A DNA stretch of 31,833 nucleotides from JASFBA01 sp034433695 (GTDB lineage Bacteria; Chloroflexota; Chloroflexia; DTKN01), in contig DAOUAK010000162.1 of assembly GCA_034433695.1 (NCBI GenBank), positions 1-31,833 of the forward strand, given 5' to 3'. The position numbers were made by a program, and so were the translations under genes. Shown here in pieces: positions 6,783-15,941 of this stretch (positions within the stretch are counted from its first letter, which is position 1; the number at the start of each line of letters is the position of its first letter). Under the pieces are notes generated by a model. It searched no databases. It was given only the letters and a program-made list of their open reading frames with translations, and was not told where the DNA came from.

Positions 6783-6894
6783 AAGCGGGTAGGCGGAGGC
6801 ATTGCCTTCGCCTACCCGCCTTCGTCGACTAAGGACCTATCCCCGGCCTCCATACGAAGCGGGTAGGTGAAAGCATTGCCTTCACCTACCCGCC
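6783..6894. repeat. Two copies of a 38-bp palindromic element (74-bp spacing)
   Basis: Copy 1 (6783-6820) and copy 2 (6857-6894) both form 16-bp stems with loop ATT: 6785-6800 with 6804-6819, and 6859-6874 with 6878-6893. Stem position 10 is C-G in copy 1 and T-A in copy 2, a compensatory change; position 12 goes from G-T to A-T; copy 2 has one A-C mismatch. Neither stem is followed by a clear T run. They sit between converging operons and may terminate transcription both ways or belong to a REP-like genomic repeat family. Confidence 0.8.
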
Positions 6895-6913
6895 TGCTCG
6901 TTATCGGCGAATA

Positions 6914-7681
6914 TCAGGGAAGTTCGTAGACGACCACCACGCTTACGCTGACGGAGAAGGAGCCGGCCGGAAGCGGTACTGCCGCCGGCAGGCCACCTCC
7001 GCCAACCCCCTCTCGATAGACGGGACCGGGCACCCACCCGCCCGACTCGCTTACCGAAACCACCTTGCCCAGGCTGAGGTCCAGGGCGGCGGCCATTTCC
7101 TGGGCCTTTTTCCGGGCGTCGGCGAGGGCCTTCTGCCGGGCCTGGGCGACCAGGGCCTCCGGATCGGCCACGCTGTAGGTGACCTCGCTGATCGTGTTGG
7201 CCCCGGCTTCCACAGCGGCGGCCAGAAGCGTTCCCACGTTCCCCAGGTCACGCACGGTGAGACGGATGGTGTGGACGACGTGGTATTCGATCACTCCGGT
7301 CGGCTGGCCGGTCTGGGGGTCATAGCGCTGCTCGACCCAAAGGTTATAGCCGACGGTGCGGATGTCGCTTTCGGCTACGCCGGCCGCCTGGACCGCTTTC
7401 AGGACGGCATCCATTCGGGTGCTTGCCTCGTTCACCACATTTCCGGGGTGGTCTCCTTTGAGGTTCACGCCCAGGGTGACATAGGCGAGTTCCGGTTCGG
7501 CCTCGACCGTCCCCGTGCCGACCACGGTCAAGCCCGGCGTGTAGGTGGTGTTGATGGGGATGGAAGCGTAGGTGGGGCTCCCCCCATCGCCGCCGGCATT
7601 GGCTATCGGCGTGGAGGGGACGCAGCCCACCAGGATCGGGAGAAGCAGCAGGAAGAGGGACAACCAGGTTTTGTTACGCAT
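6914..7681 (-). CDS. SIMPL-domain (DUF541) lipoprotein
   Basis: The 255-residue protein begins with a lipoprotein signal, MRNKTWLSLFLLLLPILVGC, with the lipobox Cys at residue 20, so it should be anchored to the outer face of the membrane. The rest is one SIMPL domain, with the typical opening VVGTGTVEAEPELAYVTLGV, the VRDLGNVGTLLAAAVEAGAN region and the AADARKKAQ-like helix (ALADARKKAQEMAAAL). SIMPL proteins are periplasmic or surface proteins of poorly known function, sometimes tied to oxidative stress. ATG 7681 has AAGGAGGT 6 bases upstream; longer in-frame starts would overlap the upstream gene. It lies 17 bases after the DUF4349 lipoprotein gene and is co-transcribed with it. Confidence 0.92.
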   Translation of the reverse strand: MRNKTWLSLFLLLLPILVGCVPSTPIANAGGDGGSPTYASIPINTTYTPGLTVVGTGTVEAEPELAYVTLGVNLKGDHPGNVVNEASTRMDAVLKAVQAAGVAESDIRTVGYNLWVEQRYDPQTGQPTGVIEYHVVHTIRLTVRDLGNVGTLLAAAVEAGANTISEVTYSVADPEALVAQARQKALADARKKAQEMAAALDLSLGKVVSVSESGGWVPGPVYREGVGGGGLPAAVPLPAGSFSVSVSVVVVYELP

Positions 7682-7698
7682 GGGAATACCTCCTTTTT

Positions 7699-8625
7699 TC
7701 AAACTTTCCCGGCGCGTCGGCGGCGCCGGCGAACCCACAGGAAGACGACCAGGCCGGCCACGGCCCAGAGAGGCAGGGCCACCACGGCGATCCAGATGAG
7801 AGCGTTGACCAGGCCCTGAAGAATTTGCACCAGCACACGGGCGGCCTCACGCAGCGTGCGCAGGGGGGCAAACCCCTCTTCCACCACCGGTTTTTCCACC
7901 TCCGGCTCGCGGGGGAGCAGTTCCAGGGTGATGGTAGCCATGGCCGACATCTTTTCCAGGTACTGCATCTGCCCCTGAAGTTTCTCGATTTGGGTACGCA
8001 CCTCGGTCAGGCGCTGGTAGATGCTCAGGATGGCTTCGGCCTTCTCCTGGGCGTTGCCCTCGCTCTGGCGCACTTCCCGGAGCAGGGCCAGGAGTTCCTC
8101 CTCTGTGGCCTTCTGGGCTTTCAGGCGAGCCTCCAGGTCCACGTACTGGTCGGTGACGTCCTCGCCGGAGGTGCTTTCCCGTTGTACCTTCCAGGCCAGT
8201 TTGCGGAGTTCACTCAATGCCTCATCGAAACGTGCCGAGGGCACCCGGATGGTTACGGTGGCAGCCAGGTTGTCGGTGGCGGTGCGGTAGGAGTCGGTCT
8301 GGACAATATAGCCCTGGAAACGCTCGACCAGGTCCCACACCTGCTCCAGCGTGGCCGCGACGTCGTCCACGATGAGGGTCAGTTGGGCCGTGCTGATGAT
8401 CATGCGGCCTTCTATTTCCTGGGCGATCCGGCCGTAAATGGAGTCGGTACTCTCGCCCTCGTACATAGGCGCGGGGGCGGCCGATAGGGGCGCGGCCGGC
8501 GCATACTTTTCCCCGGCCCCTTCGGGCAAATAGGGCACGGGGCTCGGCTGCACGGCCGGCGCACAGCCGGCCAGCAACCCGAAAAAGACCGAAACGAGCG
8601 CAAACCATCCGTGCCATCGTCTCAT
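7699..8625 (-). CDS. DUF4349 membrane lipoprotein
   Basis: The 308-residue protein has a lipoprotein signal (VFFGLLAGC, Cys21), a Pro/Ala-rich linker, and a DUF4349 domain with MIISTAQLTLIVDDV, RFQGYIVQTDSYR, TVTIRVPSARFDEAL and GEDVTDQYVDLEARLKAQ. A coiled-coil segment follows, then a C-terminal transmembrane helix near 273-296 ended by a run of Arg. It is thus tethered at both ends, with the coiled coil between. DUF4349 proteins are of unknown function. ATG 8625 is preceded by AGGAGG with a short A-rich spacer. First gene of the pair with the SIMPL lipoprotein; this pairing suggests a shared envelope role (inference). Confidence 0.92.
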   Translation of the reverse strand: MRRWHGWFALVSVFFGLLAGCAPAVQPSPVPYLPEGAGEKYAPAAPLSAAPAPMYEGESTDSIYGRIAQEIEGRMIISTAQLTLIVDDVAATLEQVWDLVERFQGYIVQTDSYRTATDNLAATVTIRVPSARFDEALSELRKLAWKVQRESTSGEDVTDQYVDLEARLKAQKATEEELLALLREVRQSEGNAQEKAEAILSIYQRLTEVRTQIEKLQGQMQYLEKMSAMATITLELLPREPEVEKPVVEEGFAPLRTLREAARVLVQILQGLVNALIWIAVVALPLWAVAGLVVFLWVRRRRRRAGKV

Positions 8626-8654
8626 TTTTTCCTCCTGCGTTCATCTTGGTGACC

Positions 8655-8683
8655 ATCTTACACCATTCCGGGTCAGAGCCGAA
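8655..8683 (-). promoter_or_regulatory. Weak candidate promoter for the DUF4349-SIMPL pair
   Basis: Minus strand TAAGAT (8660-8655) with a poor -35 TTCGGC 17 bases upstream (8683-8678). Only the -10 is convincing. Confidence 0.3.
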
Positions 8684-8757
8684 AAAATCTGGGTGTATGG
8701 ACGGTCTCGGCCGAAAAATTCTACAGAATCGGGCCAAAAAACAGTACTTCTCTCCTA

Positions 8758-8785
8758 TTGACAAAGAGGTAAGGGACGGTATGAT
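8758..8785 (+). promoter_or_regulatory. sigma70-type promoter for the TadE/TadG-like operon
   Basis: Consensus TTGACA (8758-8763), 16 bases, TATGAT (8780-8785). The predicted start near 8792 excludes ATG 8791 as the translation start and supports ATG 8827. Confidence 0.8.
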
Positions 8786-8826
8786 AAGATATGAAAGATA
8801 TTTCAAGTCATCGTGGGGGTAGTTCG

Positions 8827-10257
8827 ATGGGTACCGATACGCCGAGGAAAAAGAGATGGCGTGGCCAGAGCGTGGTGGAAATGGCTCTGGTTCTGCCGAT
8901 CCTGCTTCTCATCCTGATCGGGCTGATCGAGTTTGGGCGGGCCTTTTTCATCTATGCCGTGGTCTCCAACGCCGCTCGCGAGGGCGTCCGGGCCGGCATC
9001 GTCGAGCCACTGGATTTCGACTATATCCAGCACGCGGTCACCCGGACGCTCGTCCTGGTACCGCCGGACGACGTGACCATTGACATTCACTACGACGACG
9101 GCACCGACGAAGGGGAGTTCACCGATCCGAACCTGATCGAAGAGGGGAAGAGCCGTATCGTGGTCCGGGTCAGTTACCCCTTTTCGATGCTCACCCCCCT
9201 GATCTCGAGCATCTTCCCGCCGACGACCATCGAGTTCACCTCGGCGCGGACGATCGTGGCCGGGACGCGGGCCCACAAGCCCACCCAGCCGGCAGGGCCG
9301 ACGAGTACGCCGATACCAGGCGCTTCGCCGACGCCGACGCCCCCATTTTTGCCGACCTCCACACCGACCCCCACGCCGGGCGGCCCTGTGACGGCAACCC
9401 CGACCCCGGTGTCTCTCTACGTCCAGTTTGTTAGCGGTTATCCGTGTCGAGGACAGGAGTTCAACCCGAACAAGGGGCGTATCCGCGTCAAGGTGCGGGT
9501 AACCGATGCCGGCGGCAACCCGGTGGAGGGCGCGACCGTCACCCTGGACCTGGAGGGGGCAACGCTCACCGACCTGGGGGGCGGCTACTATGGCGGTCCC
9601 GGCGGCGACTGCTGGGCCTCGGCGGCCGACAACTACACCGACCGGAATGTGACCGCGACGGCCAGCAAGGCCGGCTATGTGCCCGGCAGCGCCACAAGGA
9701 ATACGGGCGAGAACCCGGTCTGTAGCGACTGCCTGGTCGTGCCCACGCCCACACCTACGCCGACGAATACGCCGCTGCCCACCTACACCCCCCTTCCGAC
9801 GCTGCCGACGGCTACGCCCACCCCCACCCCGCTTACGATAACGCCGTCGCCCACGCCGACGGATACACCCACACCCACGCCCAGCAATACGCCCACGCCT
9901 TCCCCTTCCCCCTCGCCGACGCCGCAGGCATTGACCATCGTGTTCGACCCCGGCTATCCCTGTCGGGGCATCGGCGGGAGCAAGTATATCCGCGTCAAGG
10001 CCTATGTGACCGACGCCGGCGGCAACCCGGTGAGCGATGCCACGGTGACGGTGCAGATCGTGGGCGGGGAGAGCCCCGTTATCCTGACCTCGCATGGCAA
10101 CGGACACTATGGCGGCCCCGGCGGCACCTGCTGGAGTTCGAACAGTACATATAATAGTGACATGGATGTAACGATCACGGCCAGCAAGGCCGGCTATACG
10201 AGCGATTCAAAGACGGCCAACACGGGCAGCAATCCCAACTGTTCCAATTGCCCGTAA
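8827..10257 (+). CDS. TadE-like minor pilin with two Cys-rich Ig-like modules
   Basis: The 476-residue protein starts with a TadE-type N terminus: a basic segment, then GQSVVEMALVLPILLLIL and a single membrane helix to about residue 40. The extracellular part is modular: a TadE-like domain to about residue 150, a Thr-Pro linker, a Cys-rich module, a long Thr-Pro/Ser-Pro linker, and a second copy of the module. Each module contains YPCRG, VTDAGGNPV, ATVT, YGGPGG-x-CW and a closing CSxC, four Cys per copy that could form disulphides. The VTDAGGNPVxxATV element is typical of Big-1/invasin-like Ig domains. ATG 8827 was chosen over 8791, which lies at the predicted transcription start; GGGGGT is 6 bases upstream. 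First gene of three. Confidence 0.88.
   Translation: MGTDTPRKKRWRGQSVVEMALVLPILLLILIGLIEFGRAFFIYAVVSNAAREGVRAGIVEPLDFDYIQHAVTRTLVLVPPDDVTIDIHYDDGTDEGEFTDPNLIEEGKSRIVVRVSYPFSMLTPLISSIFPPTTIEFTSARTIVAGTRAHKPTQPAGPTSTPIPGASPTPTPPFLPTSTPTPTPGGPVTATPTPVSLYVQFVSGYPCRGQEFNPNKGRIRVKVRVTDAGGNPVEGATVTLDLEGATLTDLGGGYYGGPGGDCWASAADNYTDRNVTATASKAGYVPGSATRNTGENPVCSDCLVVPTPTPTPTNTPLPTYTPLPTLPTATPTPTPLTITPSPTPTDTPTPTPSNTPTPSPSPSPTPQALTIVFDPGYPCRGIGGSKYIRVKAYVTDAGGNPVSDATVTVQIVGGESPVILTSHGNGHYGGPGGTCWSSNSTYNSDMDVTITASKAGYTSDSKTANTGSNPNCSNCP
9290..9930 (+). repeat. Thr-Pro-rich low-complexity stalk regions and duplicated module
   Basis: Two low-complexity stretches rich in ACGCCCACG/CCGACG codons (about 9280-9410 and 9738-9930) encode Thr-Pro/Ser-Pro stalks. 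They separate two copies of one Cys-rich domain (about 9418-9735 and 9940-10254). Such stalks usually hold surface domains away from the wall and are often O-glycosylated. Confidence 0.8.
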
Positions 10258-10269
10258 AGAGGGGAAACG

Positions 10270-10722
10270 ATGTCCAGGAAACACCGGCAACCGTACAAGT
10301 CCGAGGGGCAAGCCGTCGTCGAGTTTGCCCTGGTGATGGCCCTCTTCCTGATCTTTCTCCTGGCCGTCCTGGACCTGGGGCGGGCCTATTTCACCGTAGT
10401 GACCCTGGAGAACGCTGCCGCCGAAGGTTCCCTTTTCGGCATGGCCAACCCGAACTGCCGGACGGAAAGCGATGGCCAGGCTTATTGCGGCGGCTCGCAG
10501 AACTCGATCGAATACCGGGTCAAACACGAGTCCAAGGGGGTCTGGATCGACCCCAACGAACTGATCTATACCGTAACGCTGGACCCGGCGCACCCGGCGG
10601 AGCCGGGAACGATGATCACCGTCACGGTGGTCTATCCGTTCCGGCCCATCCTGCCCCTCCTTAGCGCCTTCGGAGCCGAGACGATATGGATTCGCCGGGA
10701 TACCCAGCAGTTGATCCCCTGA
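10270..10722 (+). CDS. TadE-like pilus assembly protein
   Basis: The 150-residue protein has a charged N terminus, then EGQAVVEFALVMALFLIFLLAVLDLGRAYF at residues 12-41, written in full family form, with a single membrane helix. The extracellular domain has two Cys (in NPNCRT and AYCGGS) that may pair. TadE proteins are minor pilins or assembly factors of Flp/Tad pili, cleaved by a prepilin peptidase. ATG 10270 follows a GAGGGGA site and is 12 bases after the previous stop. No TadA ATPase, TadB/C or prepilin peptidase is present in the window, so the rest of the machinery must be elsewhere. Confidence 0.9.
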   Translation: MSRKHRQPYKSEGQAVVEFALVMALFLIFLLAVLDLGRAYFTVVTLENAAAEGSLFGMANPNCRTESDGQAYCGGSQNSIEYRVKHESKGVWIDPNELIYTVTLDPAHPAEPGTMITVTVVYPFRPILPLLSAFGAETIWIRRDTQQLIP

Positions 10723-10742
10723 AGGGGATTAGGAGGTGAGAG

Positions 10743-12206
10743 ATGTACGGATTTACCTCGTTCCGCAGTCGTGGCCAGACCGTGATCCTGGTCGCCCTGG
10801 CAGCGGTGGCGCTTCTGGCCTTTGTGGCGCTGGCGGTGGACGGCGGTAACGCCTATTACACCCGGCGGCAGGCCCAGAGCGCGGCCGACGGGGCGGCCAT
10901 CGCCGGCACCTGGGTGATGGTGGATTATCAGGGCGGCTCGCCGGTGGCCGACATCCTGCGCAAGGTGAACCAGTATGCCGAACGCAACGGCGTGCCCGAC
11001 ACCAACGGCATCCCCGGAGACCCGATTAACGATCATGTGCTGGCCTACTACGTGGATGCCGACGGCAACCGGTTGAGTTACGGCGGGGGGGACTGGGAAC
11101 TGCACACCGGCCCGGACGTCATCCCCGGTGGGGCCCGGGGGATCGAGGCGGTGGTCACCATCAGCCGGACGACCTTTTTCGCCCAGGTCGTGGGGTGGAG
11201 GTCTGTTACGGCCTCGGCCTCGGCTACGGCCCGCTATGAGCCGGACGGCGGCATCCTGCCGATCGCGGTGAACGAGTATTGGGAGGGAAGCGAGGGCCAT
11301 TGCCCTTATGACCATTGTGGCGTTCCCTACAGTTTCGTCCGCGACCCCGGCCAGTTGCCGCCCTTCTCCAGCACCGATGGTGGCGTGACCTGGTTCCGCA
11401 ACCCCTGCCCTGATCCCTATAACAACAATACTTGCCAGGGGCCTTATGAGGGATACCATGAGAACTTTGGCAAGGCCTTTGCCATCCTGGGGGGCGATGC
11501 CAAGCCGGTTCCCAGCCCCTCGAACCCCCGCAGTGGGGTCGAACTGGACTACCGCTACGATGCCCTGGTGGACGGCGGTCGCTGGCACTATCTGGTCGAT
11601 AACGATCAGTGGCTCCATGACGTAAATCCTCCGCCCCAGGGGGATGTCAAGCATCATATGGAAGAGGTCCTGCGCCAGGGCGGCTACCGAAAGACGCCGC
11701 TGCCCAAGGCCCTTTTCGAGCCGCCTCCGGACTATATTGACGAGTGGGGCTATTGCTGGGCCCTTCCGGCGAGCAAGGATAACTGTTTCAACTACCCGGA
11801 GTCGAACCATCCCTCGCCCTATAGCGGCCTGATGTTCCTTTACGGTACGGTCTCCAGCCGGATGGCAGAGGTGATGTACGATGACGGTAAGTATGTGGAG
11901 GGCCGCTATGCTCCGGGAGAACGCATCGTCATCCTGGTCTATAACGGCTACTACGGCAGCGGCTGGCCGGGCAACGACGTGGCCCTGGTGGTGGGTTACT
12001 TTGGGGCCTATATCGTCGGCTACGGCAACAACTTTGATAAAAACTGCGGGAACCGCGAGCCGGGGAACTGGCAGAGTTATGTAGATTGCGTCAAAGGGCA
12101 ACCCAATACGGCCTATGCCATTGCCGCGCCCTCGGCTCCGCTGACGATGGATCCCACGAGGCTCCTGAACGAGTTTCTGCCCAAGAAGATCACCCTGATC
12201 AAATAG
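10743..12206 (+). CDS. TadG-like pilus assembly protein with large extracellular domain
   Basis: The 487-residue protein has the TadG N terminus: RGQTVILVALAAVALLAFVA (10-29), then the conserved AVDGGNAYYTRRQAQSAADGAAIAGT block. The rest is a large extracytoplasmic domain with many Tyr, Trp and Gly and at least eight Cys, including two paired stretches (HCPYDHCGVPY and CPDPYNNNTC). I see no von Willebrand A motif (DxSxS), which many TadG proteins carry, so the C-terminal part is a different, unrecognised domain. AGGAGGTG lies 4 bases before ATG 10743. Last gene of the operon, followed by a strong terminator. Confidence 0.85.
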   Translation: MYGFTSFRSRGQTVILVALAAVALLAFVALAVDGGNAYYTRRQAQSAADGAAIAGTWVMVDYQGGSPVADILRKVNQYAERNGVPDTNGIPGDPINDHVLAYYVDADGNRLSYGGGDWELHTGPDVIPGGARGIEAVVTISRTTFFAQVVGWRSVTASASATARYEPDGGILPIAVNEYWEGSEGHCPYDHCGVPYSFVRDPGQLPPFSSTDGGVTWFRNPCPDPYNNNTCQGPYEGYHENFGKAFAILGGDAKPVPSPSNPRSGVELDYRYDALVDGGRWHYLVDNDQWLHDVNPPPQGDVKHHMEEVLRQGGYRKTPLPKALFEPPPDYIDEWGYCWALPASKDNCFNYPESNHPSPYSGLMFLYGTVSSRMAEVMYDDGKYVEGRYAPGERIVILVYNGYYGSGWPGNDVALVVGYFGAYIVGYGNNFDKNCGNREPGNWQSYVDCVKGQPNTAYAIAAPSAPLTMDPTRLLNEFLPKKITLIK

Positions 12207-12220
12207 TCGGAGGCGGGTCT

Positions 12221-12255
12221 CCGGGCCGGCAGGACACCCTGCCGGCCCGGTTTTT
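12221..12255 (+). terminator. Strong intrinsic terminator after the TadE/TadG operon
   Basis: Perfect 13-bp GC-rich stem (12221-12233 with 12238-12250), loop ACAC, followed directly by TTTTT. Confidence 0.95.
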
Positions 12256-12278
12256 ATCGGAAGGGGGCTACGGCGAGA

Positions 12279-14273
12279 TTATTGATAGAAACTGTAAATC
12301 GTTTCCTGAAGGAGGATTTCCCCGTTCCGGCTCACCGTCCGTCGGTAGGAGGCGGTGTACCCCCCGTTGCTGAGTTCGTACCGGTCAATGGTCACCGTCC
12401 ATCCCGGCCGGGTGCCGTAGAAGTGAATCGTCTGGCGGGCGTGCTCCAGGTCGGTCTCCACCTGGATCAGGAGGTAATGGCCGGTGTTATTGCGGAAGCG
12501 GAGGTCGGGTCCACCCTGGAAGATGGTCGCGTCGAAGCCGGGCGGGGCATCCTGCTCATAGTACTCCACGCGCCAGAGGTGAGGGTGGCGTTCGACGATC
12601 TCCAGTCCGCTGTAGAGGGCGGCCCGGTAGAGGGTCGTAGCCACCTGGCAGAGTCCGCCCCCAAGCCCCATCACCAGGTAATTTCCGGAGATGACCGGGG
12701 CGTAGCGGTAGCCCTTTTCCCAGGTGATGGGGTAGAGGGCCTCATTCAGGGAAAAGACCTCGTCGGGGGCGATCAGCCGGCCGTGCAACTCCTGGCCGCC
12801 GATACGGATGTTTTCGGCCCGCGCCGGGGAGGAGCCGACGAAAGTGGAGGTGCCCTCCCCTATCAATTCCCGCACCCCCAGTTCGGCCAGAACGCGCTCG
12901 TTTCCGGCCGGAAGGACGACGGTGCTCAGTTCGACCGCTTCGACCTCTTCCCCCTGTAAGCGGCGTTCCAGCGCCTCGGCCACTTCTTCCGAGGCTCGCT
13001 CCAGGTCCAGGGCCAGGCCGTCCTGGCCGGGTCGGAAGGCGATGGGCCGTCCGTCCCGCATCTCCAGGTGGGGAGGCACGGCCGGCCGTTCCAGTTGCGG
13101 GGCTAGGGTGTTCAGGTAGGCCAGGAGGGCCTCCCGGTCCACCTGGACGGAGGGAGGCGAGGTGTGCCGGATCTGGAGCCAGGAAGCGATCTCGGAGGTT
13201 TCGGCCTGCCAGACATGCTCGCCGCAGCGCAGGGTGAGCGGCCGGCCGGCCCGCCCCGCTTCCTCCCGCAGGCGGTCGGCCTCCGCCTCGGAGAGGGCCA
13301 TGCTCTCGGTTACGACCGGCAGGACGATGACCAGGGGGGTCTCCCCCGTCGGCCCCCGGCCCTCGGCGATGAGGGAGAGGGCCGTCCGCAGCCGGGCTTT
13401 TGCCTCCGGCCGGTCCAGGTGCCGGCCGTCCTGTCCGGGGAGGATTTCCCATCGTCCCCCGGTCCAGGTAAGTTTCGGCGGGCCGGCCGGCCGCTCCAGG
13501 GGGCCGGCCAGGCGTTCGAGCACTTCCGCCAGGGCCTCCTCCTCCAGGCCGGCCAGGAGGGGCACCTCCTTTTCCTCAAGGGCGAGGTGGAATTGCTCCC
13601 ACCAGGAGGAAAGCGCCGAGTCGCTCCGGCCCAGCGTCCAGGCCGCCTCCAGGGCCTCGTCCAGCCGGTAGCGCAGGCCCGCCTCCTCCGCTGTGATCGT
13701 CCACCTTTCGGTCCCGACTTCCAGGAGGAGAGGCCGGCCGAGGAAGGGGGATAGGTTTCGTTCCAGGAGACGGCGGGCCTGGTCGTAGGAGAGGCCGCCC
13801 AGGTTCAGTCCGGCCAGGCGCACGCCGGGAAAGAACGCCTCCGCGTACCGCCAGGCGTAGATTCTTCCCAAGAGCATATTCAGGACCAGCACCAGAAGGA
13901 GAGAAAGCGCCGCCAGGATCCGTCCGTGGGTATGGGACACCCAAACCGGCCGGGCGGACCTGGCGAAGGGACGGGCTAGCAGGGGAAGGGAAACCTCCCC
14001 TTTCTGGATGGCACCGGCCAGAGCGTTTTCCGGGTTCAGGGCCAGTGCCTGTCGGGCGCAGGCGGATCGGGCCTCCGGCTCGGAAAAAGTTGCACCCAGG
14101 AGGGCCCACAGGTCGGCATTTCGGTCGTCCAGGGTCAGGGCCTGCTGGAGGTATGCCCGGGCCTTTTGTCTCCGGCCGGCCCGCAGCGCAACTTCGCCCT
14201 CCTGGCGGAGGTAGTCCAGGGCCAGACGGCGCATCAGGAGGCGGCTTTCCCGGTCTGCGACTGCTTTTGGCAT
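12279..14273 (-). CDS. VanW-family membrane protein with N-terminal TPR segment
   Basis: The 664-residue protein has a cytoplasmic helical part with a TPR-like segment (residues 15-90, AGRRQKARAYLQQALTLDDRNADLW region), one transmembrane helix near 118-137, then a large outside part. That part carries two copies of the peptidoglycan-binding_4 type domain (each with an RPL...WxxxxxExxxWL pattern; about 150-290 and 300-450) and a C-terminal VanW domain. The VanW signatures are FSLNEAL, GYRYAPVIS and LGGGLCQVATTLYRAAL. VanW proteins act at the cell wall; their exact function is unknown. An AAAGGA site precedes ATG 14273, and a promoter lies at 14315-14344. It is a single-gene unit converging on the TadE/TadG operon. 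Confidence 0.92.
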   Translation of the reverse strand: MPKAVADRESRLLMRRLALDYLRQEGEVALRAGRRQKARAYLQQALTLDDRNADLWALLGATFSEPEARSACARQALALNPENALAGAIQKGEVSLPLLARPFARSARPVWVSHTHGRILAALSLLLVLVLNMLLGRIYAWRYAEAFFPGVRLAGLNLGGLSYDQARRLLERNLSPFLGRPLLLEVGTERWTITAEEAGLRYRLDEALEAAWTLGRSDSALSSWWEQFHLALEEKEVPLLAGLEEEALAEVLERLAGPLERPAGPPKLTWTGGRWEILPGQDGRHLDRPEAKARLRTALSLIAEGRGPTGETPLVIVLPVVTESMALSEAEADRLREEAGRAGRPLTLRCGEHVWQAETSEIASWLQIRHTSPPSVQVDREALLAYLNTLAPQLERPAVPPHLEMRDGRPIAFRPGQDGLALDLERASEEVAEALERRLQGEEVEAVELSTVVLPAGNERVLAELGVRELIGEGTSTFVGSSPARAENIRIGGQELHGRLIAPDEVFSLNEALYPITWEKGYRYAPVISGNYLVMGLGGGLCQVATTLYRAALYSGLEIVERHPHLWRVEYYEQDAPPGFDATIFQGGPDLRFRNNTGHYLLIQVETDLEHARQTIHFYGTRPGWTVTIDRYELSNGGYTASYRRTVSRNGEILLQETIYSFYQ

Positions 14274-14314
14274 CGGTCCTTTCCGTCCTGTCGGCCGGCG
14301 AGTTTCGCGTCCCT

Positions 14315-14344
14315 ATCATAACATAGGATCGAGGGGCAGGTCAA
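14315..14344 (-). promoter_or_regulatory. sigma70-type promoter for the VanW gene
   Basis: Minus strand TTGACC (14344-14339), 18 bases, TATGAT (14320-14315). Predicted leader about 35 bases. Confidence 0.7.
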
Positions 14345-14404
14345 CAGAGGGGAGCATGACCGTTTGAGCATCGGCAACGGAGGCCGGCGGTGGTGGATGC
14401 TACC

Positions 14405-15160
14405 CTACCCCTGGCTGGCCAACCCACCGACGATCTCACCGCCGTCAATGACGATTGCCTGGCCGGTGATAAAGGCTGCATCGTCCGAGGCCAGAAAGGC
14501 GATGAGCGCGGCCACATCTTCCGGCCGGCCCAGGCGGCGCAGGGGAACCTTCTGGGCAAAGGCCCGCTGCATCTCCGGCGTGTACTCGGCCTCCTGCATC
14601 GGGGTCAGGATAAAGCCGGGGCAGACCGCGTTCACCCGGATGGCGGGCGCAAGTTCCAGCGCCAGCGAGCGGGTCAGTTCGACTACCCCCGCCTTGGAGG
14701 CGTTATAGTCGGCATAGTAGGGATACCCCCGCAGGGCATTCGTCGAGCCCATGTTGACGATAACCCCTCCCCCCTGCGCCAGCATCCGCCGGGCCGCCCC
14801 CTGGGCCATATAAAAGATTCCATCCAGATTGACCTGGAGGACCTGTCGCCATTCCTCCGGGGTGATCTCGAGAAAAGGATGGCGGATGCTGATGCCGGCG
14901 TTGTTCACCAGCACGTCCAGTCCGCCCCAGAGGGCGTCCAGGTCGGCATAGGCCCGCTCCACAGCGGCCGGGTCGGAGACGTCCGCGCAGAGCAGCCCGT
15001 CCAGACCGGGGAGGGTCTGCCGGGCGGCCTCCAGCGCCCGGTCGTCCCGGTCCAGCACGACCACACGCGCCCCTTCCTCCAGAAAACGTGCAGCCGTGGC
15101 CCGGCCGATCCCGCCGGCCCCGCCGGTGATGAGCACCCGCTTTCCGACCAAGCCTCGCAT
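14405..15160 (-). CDS. Short-chain dehydrogenase/reductase (SDR), classical
   Basis: The 251-residue NAD(P)-dependent oxidoreductase has the nucleotide-binding TGGAGGIG at 12-19, NNAG at 86-89, catalytic Ser139 in NMGS, and Tyr152/Lys156 in YNASK. It ends with the usual ITGQAIVIDGG. Asp37 at the end of the second strand (VVVLDRDD) suggests NAD rather than NADP. The substrate is not evident. ATG 15160 has GGAGG 7 bases upstream; the longer frame overlaps the upstream gene. Last of four genes in a metabolic operon; it follows another SDR by 13 bases, and the two differ enough to be separate steps rather than a recent duplication. Confidence 0.92.
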   Translation of the reverse strand: MRGLVGKRVLITGGAGGIGRATAARFLEEGARVVVLDRDDRALEAARQTLPGLDGLLCADVSDPAAVERAYADLDALWGGLDVLVNNAGISIRHPFLEITPEEWRQVLQVNLDGIFYMAQGAARRMLAQGGGVIVNMGSTNALRGYPYYADYNASKAGVVELTRSLALELAPAIRVNAVCPGFILTPMQEAEYTPEMQRAFAQKVPLRRLGRPEDVAALIAFLASDDAAFITGQAIVIDGGEIVGGLASQG

Positions 15161-15173
15161 CGCCCTGCCTCCT

Positions 15174-15937
<764 letters not shown>

Positions 15938-15941
<4 letters not shown>

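Noticed and set aside
8791..8826. Earlier ATG start (8791) of the TadE-like gene
   Set aside because: It falls at the predicted transcription start and has no ribosome site; ATG 8827 fits better.
9738..9930. CRISPR-like short repeats
   Set aside because: The repetition is codon-based Thr-Pro coding sequence within an open frame, with no spacers of even length.
13162..13754. Long plus-strand open frames opposite the VanW gene
   Set aside because: They are GC-rich antisense shadows with low-complexity Arg/Pro/Gly/Ala content and no ribosome sites.
12279..14273. Vancomycin resistance determinant
   Set aside because: VanW-domain proteins are common outside resistance clusters; no vanH/A/X or sensor genes are present.
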